The notes below the pieces were generated by a model. It was not told where the DNA came from. It was given only the letters and a program-made list of their open reading frames with translations, and ran no database searches. This document shows positions 8,265 to 16,752 of a DNA stretch of 48,217 nt, piece after piece (the stretch's first letter is position 1; each line of letters begins with the position of its first letter). The stretch comes from Oscillospiraceae bacterium (lineage in GTDB: Bacteria > Bacillota > Clostridia > Oscillospirales > Oscillospiraceae). The DNA lies in NCBI GenBank assembly GCA_021201735.1, contig JAJQEJ010000062.1, forward strand, positions 24,187 to 72,403. The letters are read 5' to 3'. The translations under genes and the position numbers were made by a program.

Positions 8265-8570
8265 ATGAAATTCTTTATTGTAGAAGGCATTTCCGATGTA
8301 TCCTCCCTGAGCGAGGAGGAATTCCAAACCCTGCGGCAGGCGCACAGCGCGTATCTGGCAAAGGCTTTTGAAGATGGACGCATTCTCTTTTCCGGCCCCA
8401 AAGTCGGCGGGGGCGGCGGGTTTACCATTTTCAAGGCGGAATCCGAGGAGGCTGCCAAAGAGTTCTTTCAAGGTGACCCCTTCTTCCTTGCAGGCGTCGA
8501 GACCTACACGCCACGAGAATTTAAAATTTCCAGATGCCAGCCCACGGTGGAGGACTGGTTTCAGGCGTAA
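8265..8570 (+). CDS. YciI-family small protein
   Basis: 101 residues with the YCII-related (dimeric ferredoxin-like alpha/beta) fold: FIVEGISDVSSLSEEEF, the helix LRQAHSAYLAKAFEDGRILFSGP shown here by its key His in RQAH, the Gly-rich turn VGGGGGFTIF, then EEAAKEFFQGDPF and the last strand REFKI. Members are thought to be small hydrolases or lyases using a conserved His-Asp pair, or ligand-binding partners; no substrate is known. ATG 8265 is preceded by GGAGGG. It is a single gene ending at a strong bidirectional hairpin. Confidence 0.85.
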   Translation: MKFFIVEGISDVSSLSEEEFQTLRQAHSAYLAKAFEDGRILFSGPKVGGGGGFTIFKAESEEAAKEFFQGDPFFLAGVETYTPREFKISRCQPTVEDWFQA

Positions 8571-8602
8571 GTACATGGATGAGACGGCCGTCACAAAATG
8601 AT

Positions 8603-8653
8603 ATGCTCCCCTTTCAGTCAGCAGCGTTTTGCTGTTTACTGAAAGGGGAGCAT
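8603..8653. terminator. Bidirectional terminator hairpin
   Basis: ATGCTCCCCTTTCAGT (8603-8618) pairs perfectly with ACTGAAAGGGGAGCAT (8638-8653), a 16-bp stem; the 19-base loop contains a small inner CAGCA/TGCTG pair. It lies between the convergent YciI and SLH-DUF1266 genes. Neither side has a long T-run. Confidence 0.8.
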
Positions 8654-8660
8654 CATTCGG

Positions 8661-10172
8661 TCAGGATAGCAAGGAATCGTCGAATACATCGGGATAGAAT
8701 ATTTTCATGCTTTCCCAATAAGTCTCCCTTGGCCTTCCCTCACTGATATCCGAGCGGCTCCACCAGGCATATCCATCCAGGTAGTTGTCATACGCCTCAT
8801 CCCATGTGTCGAAATGCTCGGCGAGCAGCGTGGAGGCAGGGGCAAAAAGCGCCAACGCTTCGTCACGGGTAATATAATCCACTTTATAGCCCCAAAGCGC
8901 AACATTCGAAGCGCGGAAAAGATCCCATGCGATGATTCCGGTGTCACCCCACTTGTCATTCCACGCAAGCATCTGATCAAAAAGGTAACCGTCGGAGTAA
9001 GCGCTTTTATACAGTGCAAGCTGCTCGGGTGTCAAGGCCAAAACATCGTTGACCTCCTCAAAATATGAGTTGGTATGTCCATCCCCGCGCGCGAGATAGT
9101 CAACGACGTAAACTACATCATCATGGTTATTCACGCCCCAGCCGTTGGATAGACTGGACGCGCTGTTGCCGGGCGTGAGGTCTATGCTCGTTGGCAGCGC
9201 TTTCTGCTCTGTGGGTGAGCTGTTGATATAGTTTAGCATTGCGCCGGCAGCAAGCATCATTCGTTCGTCGCTTGGCGTTTTGTCCGTAAGCACCGGGGTA
9301 AAATTGAGTTTAATATCAATCCAACTGCCCAGAAAAATACCATTGCCGGAAACTGCATTTGCATTCAGCTCGCAAGTATACTTATTGGCGTGGGCGCCGG
9401 AACAGTTGATTATGACCGTACCATCTCGCTGCGTCGATTGTGCGCCGGGCGCAATAAAAACCCGATAACCATAGGTAACCGGAGGGGTAGGCGGATTTTC
9501 GGTCGGCGTATTTAAGTTGAGTGTAACGTCCTGACACAAGACCGCGATACTGACCCGGTCGGCAAACGTGTATTCGCCGGGCTGTGTGATGAACACATCA
9601 ACCATATTGTCTAAAATCGTTACAACCTCAGCTCTTGTAATTGTGTTATGTGGTCGAAAGGTGCCGTCGCTGTATCCGCCGAGATAGCCGAGATTCCGCA
9701 TGATAACCAGAAATGGCCTTATGAATTCGGAGACGTCATCGTCGTCCGTAAAGCCTGGGGTGGTCTTGTAGCTGGTCAATCCAAACGCGTTTGCGATCAT
9801 ATAAACCGCCTGTTCTCGCGTCGCCGCCGCGTTAAAGTCGCCGTTTGGCGCATAGATAAACCGCTGATTTAAAAGTGCGGAAACACCGTCATAATACCAT
9901 GCGCTCGCATCCATGCCCGCAACCGTCCCCTCCACAGCGGGAAACCCGAGCAGCCTGTTTAAAATTGTCGCAAGCTCCGCATGGCTGACCGTCTGATCCG
10001 GACGAAACGTTCCATCCTCGTAGCCTGTTAAAATGCCAAGCTCGCTCAGGCGGAAGATCGCATCCTCCGCCCAGTGTCCGTGAACGTCTGAATATGTAGC
10101 TGCGGAAGCGGCGGGAAGCATTGCCACAACGAGTGCGAGCGCAAGAACGGTAGCCGTCAGTTTTTTTAACAC
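8661..10172 (-). CDS. SLH-anchored DUF1266 protein
   Basis: A signal peptide (MLKKLTATVLALALVVAMLP, then AASAA) leads to three SLH motifs, at about residues 27-70 (YSDVHGHWAEDAIFRLSELG), 85-130 and 145-195 (GYLGGYSDGTFRPHNTITRAE). SLH domains bind pyruvylated secondary wall polymer. The C-terminal part matches DUF1266 as I know it: GWGVNNHDDVVYVVDYLARGD, shown by GWGVNNHDD, then IAWDLFRASNVALWGYK and the final FDTWDEAYDNYLDGYAWW. DUF1266 is normally seen in cytoplasmic proteins, so surface display is unusual. I placed the start at GTG 10172, after AAAGG; the longer frame to 10262 has no ribosome site and puts an implausible charged stretch before the signal peptide. Confidence 0.83.
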   Translation of the reverse strand: MLKKLTATVLALALVVAMLPAASAATYSDVHGHWAEDAIFRLSELGILTGYEDGTFRPDQTVSHAELATILNRLLGFPAVEGTVAGMDASAWYYDGVSALLNQRFIYAPNGDFNAAATREQAVYMIANAFGLTSYKTTPGFTDDDDVSEFIRPFLVIMRNLGYLGGYSDGTFRPHNTITRAEVVTILDNMVDVFITQPGEYTFADRVSIAVLCQDVTLNLNTPTENPPTPPVTYGYRVFIAPGAQSTQRDGTVIINCSGAHANKYTCELNANAVSGNGIFLGSWIDIKLNFTPVLTDKTPSDERMMLAAGAMLNYINSSPTEQKALPTSIDLTPGNSASSLSNGWGVNNHDDVVYVVDYLARGDGHTNSYFEEVNDVLALTPEQLALYKSAYSDGYLFDQMLAWNDKWGDTGIIAWDLFRASNVALWGYKVDYITRDEALALFAPASTLLAEHFDTWDEAYDNYLDGYAWWSRSDISEGRPRETYWESMKIFYPDVFDDSLLS

Positions 10173-10300
10173 ATTTCTCAGCCTTTCTTTTGCGGATTTG
10201 TCCCATGGGTGACATAGCCCCATCGTCGGAAATCGTCGGACTTGAGCCGTAATATTATACACTATCCTACCGTGCTTTGTAAATAATTCCGTCTAATTAG

Positions 10301-10348
10301 ATAGTTGCATACGAAACCTTATGTTGCTATAATAGTTGCATACGAAAC
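10301..10348 (+). promoter_or_regulatory. MarR-type promoter/operator region
   Basis: The 17-mer ATAGTTGCATACGAAAC occurs twice, at 10301-10317 and 10332-10348. Each copy is part of an imperfect palindrome (AGTTGCATACGAAACT, 12 of 16 positions symmetric), the size of a MarR dimer site. The promoter is interleaved: TTGCAT (10305-10310) inside copy 1, 17 bases, TATAAT (10328-10333) just before copy 2. Binding would block polymerase at both elements, giving autorepression of the MarR-MFS operon. Confidence 0.8.
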
Positions 10349-10368
10349 TATCTTGAGAGGTGAATACA

Positions 10369-10806
10369 GTGAACACCATCGGGCGACTCACTTCGGCGAT
10401 CTACCGCAACATGCAGATATCGCTTGCAAACCGATTATCCGACTTGCACATCAAAAGCGGACAATATGAATTTTTCTATGTCATCTCCATGGAGGAGGGT
10501 ATCACCCAAAAGCAGCTCAGTGAGCATCTGCGCATCGGTAAGTCTACCACGGCAAAGGCAGTGAATGCCTTGGTACGAGACGGGTACGTGGAAAAGCAAA
10601 AAAACGGGCGGGATGCGCGGGAAGACCACTTATATCTCACTGCGCTTGGACGATCCGTTGCGCCTGCGGTCGCGGAAATTTTTCAGGAAAATTTATCTGT
10701 GGCGGCGCGGGGGTTATCTCCGGAAGAACACGAGCAGCTGCTGCGGCTGATGAATCAGGTACTGCAAAATATTTTGCTGGAAAATGCCAGACAAACGGAG
10801 GCGTAA
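10369..10806 (+). CDS. MarR-family transcriptional regulator
   Basis: 145 residues with the MarR winged-helix fold: dimerisation helix RLTSAIYRNMQISLANRL, recognition region ITQKQLSEHLRIGKSTTAKAVNALVRDGYV, shown here by KQLSEHLRIGKSTTAKA, and the wing QKNGRDAREDHLYLTALG. GTG 10369 was chosen because GAGAGGTG (10355-10362) lies 6 bases before it; the GTG at 10360 overlaps that site. It sits directly ahead of an MFS transporter (4-base gap) and behind two palindromic repeats that overlap the promoter. The classic reading is a repressor released by a toxic or phenolic ligand that derepresses its efflux pump. The ligand is unknown. Confidence 0.92.
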   Translation: MNTIGRLTSAIYRNMQISLANRLSDLHIKSGQYEFFYVISMEEGITQKQLSEHLRIGKSTTAKAVNALVRDGYVEKQKNGRDAREDHLYLTALGRSVAPAVAEIFQENLSVAARGLSPEEHEQLLRLMNQVLQNILLENARQTEA

Positions 10807-10810
10807 GCGC

Positions 10811-12019
10811 ATGACGAAGCAAACGCTTTGGACAAGGAACTTTTTACTCATTACCCTGGTGAACTTTTTCCTGTATTTCGCCTTTCAGATGTTCCCCTCG
10901 GCACTGCCGCCGTATCTCAAGACGCTCGGCGCGTCCGACGCAATATTGGGCTGGCCGCAGGGGATTTTGACCATTGCCATCTTGCTCATCCGTCCCGTTG
11001 CCGGCATGGCGCTCGACAAGCGCGGCAGAAAAGGCATCTTCCTCTGGGGAATTCTCGGCATGGTCGTCGTGACGGCGGCGTATCATTTCTTCCCGGTGGT
11101 GGGAATTATTCTGATCATACGCTTTGCCCACGGCCTCGTCTGGGGCATTGCCAACACAGCATGCAGCACCATTGCCACCGATAACATTGAAAAAACACGC
11201 TTTACGGAGGGCATCAGCTACTTTAGCCTCACGAACGGTATCGCGATGGCCCTCGCTCCGGCGGTGGCGCTCTCTATCGGCATCCAGACCAGCATCTGGC
11301 TGGGTGCGGCGTTTTTGTGTGTCGGGTTTGTGCTGGCGCTCTTCCTGCACTACCAAAAAACGCCCGCCGCGCCGCCGCAGGCGGAACAGAAGGCGGCGCG
11401 GAAAAAAGTTGCGCCCTATGCAAAGGAGTCCATCCTGCCGTCGATCATTGTATTTTTTGTGATGATCACATGGGGCGCGGTCATCACCTTTCTGGCGCTG
11501 TTCGGGGCGGAGCGCTCCATCGCACATGTGGGGTTGTTCTTCACCGTGTTCGCCGTGGGGCAGGTTGTGCTGCGTCCGGTGATCGGGCGGCTTGTGGATC
11601 AGAGGGGCTTTCACGCGGGGATTTGGCCCGCGGTAATCCTGACGCCGGTCGCGCTGTTACTGCTCTCCATCAGTGGGAACATGGGGATGCTGCTTATCTG
11701 CGCGCTTCTCTATGGGGTTGGCGTCGGCGCGGCGCAGTCGACCCTGCAGGCGATGGCGGTTGTGAACGTCTCCAAAGACCGCGTCGGCGCTGCCAACGCC
11801 ACATACTTCACCTTCTTTGACGGGGGCATCGGCGTCGGTGCGGTCATCGCGGGGCTGCTCTCGCCGCTCCTTGGATACGGCGGAATGTTCGCAAGCATGG
11901 CAATCTGCCCTGTCGCGGCGGGCATCCTGTTCTTTGCCACCGCGAAAAAGCGCACTGCGCTGAAAGCACGCACAGAAGAAACGCTGGAGGAGACGATAGA
12001 GATCAATGAAGGCGTATAG
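10811..12019 (+). CDS. Major facilitator superfamily transporter
   Basis: 402 residues and about 12 membrane helices. The MFS loop 2-3 signature is GMALDKRGRKGIFLWG near residues 62-77, and its half-repeat in loop 8-9 is GRLVDQRGFHAGIWP. Helix 5 has GISYFSLTNGIAMALAPA. ATG 10811 follows GGAGG at 10797-10801; an upstream ATG at 10784 lies inside the MarR gene and lacks a site. Pairing with a MarR repressor points to drug or metabolite efflux; an arabinose-efflux-like member is possible. The last 14 bases overlap the next gene, so translation is coupled. Confidence 0.92.
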   Translation: MTKQTLWTRNFLLITLVNFFLYFAFQMFPSALPPYLKTLGASDAILGWPQGILTIAILLIRPVAGMALDKRGRKGIFLWGILGMVVVTAAYHFFPVVGIILIIRFAHGLVWGIANTACSTIATDNIEKTRFTEGISYFSLTNGIAMALAPAVALSIGIQTSIWLGAAFLCVGFVLALFLHYQKTPAAPPQAEQKAARKKVAPYAKESILPSIIVFFVMITWGAVITFLALFGAERSIAHVGLFFTVFAVGQVVLRPVIGRLVDQRGFHAGIWPAVILTPVALLLLSISGNMGMLLICALLYGVGVGAAQSTLQAMAVVNVSKDRVGAANATYFTFFDGGIGVGAVIAGLLSPLLGYGGMFASMAICPVAAGILFFATAKKRTALKARTEETLEETIEINEGV

Positions 12020-12683
12020 CATCCTGTATTCCAGGCGAAAAACTGTCGCGATCTACGTGACGGAGGACGCCACCGTGGAGGTGCGCGCCCCGCTGGGGGT
12101 ATCGAAACGCGAGCTCGACTATATTGTCCAGTCCAAACAGGACTGGATTGAGCGGCAGCTCTCGCTGCGTACTGCGCGCGCCGCGGCGCGGGGTGCGTTT
12201 GCGCTGCACTATGGCGACACCGTACTTTTGCGGGGCAAAAAATGCCCCATAGAGGCCAGAGACGGTGGGCGTGTCGGATTTGACGGCACGTGCTTCTATC
12301 TGCCGCCGAACCTGCCATCGGAAGAGATAAAGCGGGTGGTGACGCAGGTGTACCGGGGGGTTGCCAAGGAGCTTTTCTCTCGTATTACCGGCTATTACGC
12401 CAAGGAGATGGGCGTCACCCCCCTTGCCGTCAAGGTCACCGGCGCGAAAACGCGCTGGGGCAGTTGCAGCGGCAAAGGGAGCATCAACTTCTCATGGCGG
12501 CTCATTATGGCGGACGACGACGTGATCGACTACGTGGTGGTGCATGAGCTTGCGCATTTGAAAGAGCACAACCACTCCGCGCGGTTTTGGGCGGTTGTGG
12601 CGTCCGTTCTGCCCGATTACAAGCGGCGCAAGGAGGGGCTTAAAATGCTACAGGACCGCCTTGCCGCTGAGCAGTGGGATTGA
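12006..12683 (+). CDS. YgjP-like (DUF45) zinc metalloprotease family protein
   Basis: 225 residues. The N-terminal half is a beta-rich YgjP segment (YSRRKTVAIYVTEDATVEVRAP, shown by RRKTVAIYV) and the C-terminal half the SprT-like/M48-like catalytic core: TRWGSCSGKGSINFSWRL, then VVVHELAHLKEHNHSARFW with HExxH zinc ligands and catalytic Glu and a third His further on. Family members are M48-type metal-dependent hydrolases, mostly uncharacterised. The ATG lies inside the end of the MFS gene (14-base overlap), so it forms the third gene of the MarR operon. The functional link with efflux is not evident. Confidence 0.88.
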   Translation: MKAYSILYSRRKTVAIYVTEDATVEVRAPLGVSKRELDYIVQSKQDWIERQLSLRTARAAARGAFALHYGDTVLLRGKKCPIEARDGGRVGFDGTCFYLPPNLPSEEIKRVVTQVYRGVAKELFSRITGYYAKEMGVTPLAVKVTGAKTRWGSCSGKGSINFSWRLIMADDDVIDYVVVHELAHLKEHNHSARFWAVVASVLPDYKRRKEGLKMLQDRLAAEQWD

Positions 12684-12685
12684 CG

Positions 12686-15094
12686 TTACACCAAATAAGG
12701 CGGGTAGGTGGTTGGCTGCAGTTCTGCAGGTATGGCTTGCAGCACAGGCAGCGTATACGCGCCGTTACCAAAGCGCCAAACGTTTGTAAAATCCCAGCCC
12801 AATGTCACTTCATAGGTGCTTTGCATGGTCAGATCGGCCGCGCTGGTGCTGATGCCGTCCGTCCCGGCGCTGCCCGTGTTGAGCGGCGATTTTTGTACGC
12901 CATTGATGAGCACCTGCATCCCGTCATACGCGAGGTTATTCAGAAGTAGATTCGTCCCGCCGGTATATGCTGTAGGTGAGATGCGCGCGATAGCGGTGCG
13001 CGTGCTGGAGACAAGCTGGCACAGGGCGGCATTATTTTGTATACTGCCGTATTCGCCGGAAATCCCACCGACATTGATCAGCGGAGATGTTTCAATCTCG
13101 TTGGCAACTACATTGCCTGTATTATAGCTGTTGAGGACAACGCAGTCATTCAGATTCCCGCCGCCCAGAATCCCACCGGCATCATGTTTGATGGTAGTTG
13201 CATTCGCATGCATCACGATGTCCCCGGTATTGTAGCAATTTTGAATCACCATGGAGCCATTGGGGTAACCGTTATAGGTTGCGCAAATTCCGCCCGCACC
13301 GCTTCCCACTGCGGTGGTTAGTGCGCCAGTATTTAGGCAGGATGAAATGGAAATCGTTCCAAATGAGACCACCAGCCCAACTATACCGGCCACACGAAGC
13401 CCCCCGCTCAATACGGTCATGGTATTGACGCAATTGCTGATGGAACAGACACTTCCTGCTAATGCTATCACGCAGATGCCAAGGACGCCGGCGGCGGTGT
13501 CACCGCGGGTCGTCACCGTGCCAAACGTGTCACAGTCACTGATAACCATCTGCGCGCCAGTGCTGCTCAGCGCGGCCTCCCCCATAATGCCTCCGCCGAC
13601 CTCAAAGCAATTGATGGACGCGGTAACCGTGCAGTTGCGTACGATGAGCGCGCCGGTATTCTCCACATTATAGCCCAGGATACCACCGGCATAGACATTG
13701 GTGCTGACCGCGCCACGAAACGACAGGTGTTCCAGCAGAATCGTACCGCCGTCAAAAATGCCCGCCAAGGCCGCAAAGCCTCCGGAGGTAACGGTACTCG
13801 TAACCGTGCAGTCCACAAGCCCCAGGTTCTGTATTGTTGCGCCGTCCACCAGCCCTCCGAAGAGACCCTGATGCACGTCCGATGTGCCGCTGCCCAACGT
13901 CAGATTCTGGATGCTGTGGTCATTGCCGTGCAGACTACCGCGAAAGCCATCCAAAATCACATCGAACCCCTCGGTTACCCCCAGCGGTTCCCAGACCTGC
14001 CCCGCCATGTTGATATCCTCATAGAGCTCGTAATGGCTGGCGAGCTTCGCCCCGCCCCCCTGCATAAAGTACAGGGTAAACTGTTCTATCCCGGGGATTT
14101 CGGTCTGGAGCGCCTGCGCGGTTGCAAAATCGATCAGTAGATACGGCATATCTGCGCTACCGTCCCGCAGGTGGTCAATTTGTATGGTGGAAATGAGTGT
14201 GAAGCCGCCGCTGAGCTGCGCATATACCGTATAGCTGCCGTTGCTGCCGACCGGTATCCCCTCCTGATAGCTGCCTGTAATATCAAGACCGCCTCCGCTG
14301 GTGAAAAAGGCGATATCCTGTATCCCGGGTGCCCATTTCACCGATAGCGGCGTTAAAGGCGGCAGGTGGATGAGAATCCTGTCCAGCATATATAAATCCG
14401 GCAAAATGCTTCCATGCAGCGGCCACGTGTTGGGCGGTGCCATGTATGCGGGTAAGACCGATGTCGCACGTGTCAGGGTCATCGCCGCGGTGTTGGATAA
14501 ATAGTAAAAATCAAGCTGGGAGATATCTTCGGTCACGTCGGAAATGCTGTAATGCGTCGGCATGACGGTAAATCCCGCCACCGTGGCGGCGGTAATCACT
14601 ACGTCCGCCCCTTCCGGCGCCACGATGGAGTAATTCCCGAATGCATCGGTCACGGTGCTCCCCGCAACGCCGTTGATTGTGTATTGAATGGTCACACCCG
14701 CCACATCGGCCAGTCCAAAGACCGTCCCGCTGAGCGTGACGTTCACAGGGACAGGAGCAACAGCTGTGTAAACAAAATCAAGGTTGCATAGCGGGCATTC
14801 CACGCAGAACAGCAGGTATTGCGGACGCTCTATGGTAAATCCGGGAATCGTTGGGGGCGTGATGGTTACATTGGAACCACGCGGTACCATGATGCAATAA
14901 AACCCATTCGCGTCGGTCACCACCGTAAAGGTAGAGCCATTTACCGTATACGCAATCAAAACATCGGCGACCACTGTCAAGCCGGATACCGTGCCGCAAA
15001 GCGTAACCGGAAAAGCATAATCGCCGAAACGGCAGCCACTGCCGAAACCGCTGCATGATTCCGAACGGCGGATATTAGAATAATGATAATGCAT
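12686..15094 (-). CDS. Large repeat protein with Cys-rich N-terminus, carboxypeptidase-regulatory-like and GLUG-type repeats
   Basis: 802 residues. Residues 1-60 are rich in Tyr, Cys and Gly (MHYHYSNIRRSESCSGFGSG) and show no signal peptide. Two Ig-like modules with V-TDANGFYCIMVPRG and VTDAFGNYSIVAPEG follow, resembling CarboxypepD_reg/SpaA-like folds. The second half has repeats of the GLUG class (YAGGILGYNVENTG, VGGGIMGEAALSS, DTAAGVLGICVIAL, VAGIVGLVVS, NVGGISGEYGS). ATG 15094 follows AGGAG at 15106-15102; the ATG at 15109 contains that site. There is no LPXTG, SLH or membrane anchor. GLUG proteins are usually surface adhesins, so either export is non-classical or the protein coats a structure such as the spore. 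Its end is 2 bases from the convergent YgjP gene. Confidence 0.82.
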   Translation of the reverse strand: MHYHYSNIRRSESCSGFGSGCRFGDYAFPVTLCGTVSGLTVVADVLIAYTVNGSTFTVVTDANGFYCIMVPRGSNVTITPPTIPGFTIERPQYLLFCVECPLCNLDFVYTAVAPVPVNVTLSGTVFGLADVAGVTIQYTINGVAGSTVTDAFGNYSIVAPEGADVVITAATVAGFTVMPTHYSISDVTEDISQLDFYYLSNTAAMTLTRATSVLPAYMAPPNTWPLHGSILPDLYMLDRILIHLPPLTPLSVKWAPGIQDIAFFTSGGGLDITGSYQEGIPVGSNGSYTVYAQLSGGFTLISTIQIDHLRDGSADMPYLLIDFATAQALQTEIPGIEQFTLYFMQGGGAKLASHYELYEDINMAGQVWEPLGVTEGFDVILDGFRGSLHGNDHSIQNLTLGSGTSDVHQGLFGGLVDGATIQNLGLVDCTVTSTVTSGGFAALAGIFDGGTILLEHLSFRGAVSTNVYAGGILGYNVENTGALIVRNCTVTASINCFEVGGGIMGEAALSSTGAQMVISDCDTFGTVTTRGDTAAGVLGICVIALAGSVCSISNCVNTMTVLSGGLRVAGIVGLVVSFGTISISSCLNTGALTTAVGSGAGGICATYNGYPNGSMVIQNCYNTGDIVMHANATTIKHDAGGILGGGNLNDCVVLNSYNTGNVVANEIETSPLINVGGISGEYGSIQNNAALCQLVSSTRTAIARISPTAYTGGTNLLLNNLAYDGMQVLINGVQKSPLNTGSAGTDGISTSAADLTMQSTYEVTLGWDFTNVWRFGNGAYTLPVLQAIPAELQPTTYPPYLV

Positions 15095-15172
15095 GATCCA
15101 TCTCCTCATAATATGATCAGTGATACACTATATTATATTCTATTCTCCTTCCCGTCTTTTTGTATTATAGCT

Positions 15173-15238
15173 GCCTGAGGGGCACGCAGGCGAAAAAGGT
15201 ATTTCCGGGCAGACAACCGCATACCTCTTAACAGAGGT
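15173..15238 (+). promoter_or_regulatory. Structured leader with ribosome-site hairpin before second symporter
   Basis: GCCTG (15173-15177) pairs with CAGGC (15187-15191). ACCTCT (15223-15228) pairs with AGAGGT (15233-15238) around a TAAC loop, and the right arm is the ribosome binding site of ATG 15246. Translation could thus be switched by opening this hairpin. It does not match the glycine riboswitch I know for AGCS carriers. Confidence 0.4.
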
Positions 15239-15245
15239 GATTACG

Positions 15246-16697
15246 ATGGGCTTTGTCGCGCGCCTGAGCGACTTTCTCTGGAACCCGTGGCTTTTGACGC
15301 TGTTTTTATTCGTGGGTCTATACTACTCCGTGCGCACGGGATTTTTCCAGTTGTTTCATATCAAACTCTGGCTTAAAACGACCGTTGGGAGCCTCTTTCG
15401 GCACTCGGAGAAAAAGAAGTCGGGCGGACTGACCCGATTCCAGGCCCTCTCCACGGCGCTTGCGGCGACAATCGGCACCGGCTCTATCGCCGGGGTTGCA
15501 ACCGCCATCTTTTTCGGCGGGCCGGGGGCGGTCTTTTGGATGTGGGTGTCCGCCTTTCTGGGGATGATGACGGGCTGCGCGGAAAAGATTCTGGCGGTGC
15601 GCTATCATCAGAAGGGCAAAAACGGCGGCTTTTTCGGCGGCCCGATGTATTACATGGAAAAGGGCGTCAAAAGCCGCTTTTTGGCGTGTATGTTTTCACT
15701 CTGCTGCGTGGCGGCATCGCTCGCGGGCGGAAATCTGGTGCAGGCCAACTCCATCTCCACCGCGCTGGAGGCTTCTGCCGGTGTGTCCCGGCTGTGGGTG
15801 GGGCTCGTGGTGGCGCTCGCCGCGGGTGTGGTTATTTTGGGCGGCGTGGAGCGCATTGGGAAGCTGAGTGAGCGGCTGGTGCCGTGCATGGCGCTCCTAT
15901 TCATCGGCGGTGGCCTTGTGGTGCTCGCGCATCACATTGACGCGGTACCGGCGGCGTTTTCCAGTATTTTTACCTCCGCGTTCGGCTCGCCAAAGGCCGC
16001 TGTAGGCGGCGGCCTCGGCTACGGCATCGCGCAGGCGCTGCGGTACGGTGTTGCAAGGGGTGTCTTCACCAACGAGGCGGGCATGGGCTCCTCCGCTATG
16101 GCGCACGCGGCGGCGCAGGTGAAGGAGCCTGCCGAGCAGGGGATGTGGGGGATTTTCGAGGTGTTCGTCGCGAGCATTCTGGTCTGCTCGGTGACGGCGC
16201 TTGTTATCCTCACAAGCGGCGTATACGACATGGACGCGGCACTGCTGGCCATTCAGAGCGGCACGGTGACAAACGGGATGCTCGGCGCGCCCCTCTCCGC
16301 CGCCGCCTTTGCAACCGTGCTTGGGCACGGCGGCAGCATGCTCGTCACGGTCTGCCTGATGCTCTTCGCCTTCACCTCTCTGGTGGGATGGAGCTATTAC
16401 GGCGAGCAGAGCCTGCGCTATCTGACCGGCACGGACCGCTTTCGGGCGTCCTATCGCATCTGTTGCATGGTCATGATCGTTGTGGGGAGTATCGGCGACA
16501 TTAGCCTTGTCTGGCAGATGAGCGACATTTTTAACGGATTGATGGCGCTGCCGAACCTCCTCGCACTGCTGCTGCTCTCGCCCGAAGCGCTGGATCTGTT
16601 GCGGCGCTGGATATATAGAGGGAATGATAAAAGCAATGCCAGATTGACAGAACAATGGCATTATGTTAGACTAAGGCCACGTAGAAAAAAATTCTAA
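15246..16697 (+). CDS. Second sodium:alanine (AGCS family) symporter
   Basis: 483 residues. It shares the landmarks of the first copy: LSTALAATIGTGSIAGVAT, GGPGAVFWMWVSAFLG, GGPMYYMEKGV, FTNEAGMGSSAMAHAA and GWSYYGEQSLRYL. Differences from the copy at 6747 lie throughout, so it is an old paralog with a possibly different preference (alanine, glycine or a D-amino acid). I use ATG 15246, 6-7 bases after AGAGGTG, over the GTG at 15237 which is part of that site. The C-terminus ends in a basic tail (RLRPRRKKF). The leader contains two hairpins, one holding the ribosome site. Confidence 0.92.
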   Translation: MGFVARLSDFLWNPWLLTLFLFVGLYYSVRTGFFQLFHIKLWLKTTVGSLFRHSEKKKSGGLTRFQALSTALAATIGTGSIAGVATAIFFGGPGAVFWMWVSAFLGMMTGCAEKILAVRYHQKGKNGGFFGGPMYYMEKGVKSRFLACMFSLCCVAASLAGGNLVQANSISTALEASAGVSRLWVGLVVALAAGVVILGGVERIGKLSERLVPCMALLFIGGGLVVLAHHIDAVPAAFSSIFTSAFGSPKAAVGGGLGYGIAQALRYGVARGVFTNEAGMGSSAMAHAAAQVKEPAEQGMWGIFEVFVASILVCSVTALVILTSGVYDMDAALLAIQSGTVTNGMLGAPLSAAAFATVLGHGGSMLVTVCLMLFAFTSLVGWSYYGEQSLRYLTGTDRFRASYRICCMVMIVVGSIGDISLVWQMSDIFNGLMALPNLLALLLLSPEALDLLRRWIYRGNDKSNARLTEQWHYVRLRPRRKKF

Positions 16698-16752
16698 GCC
16701 GATCCAATTCGGATTAGAATAGGATAACTATAGATGCAGGAAGTGGCACAAC

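Noticed and set aside
15110..15245. Glycine riboswitch before the second AGCS gene
   Set aside because: The conserved glycine aptamer elements are not present; only simple hairpins are seen.
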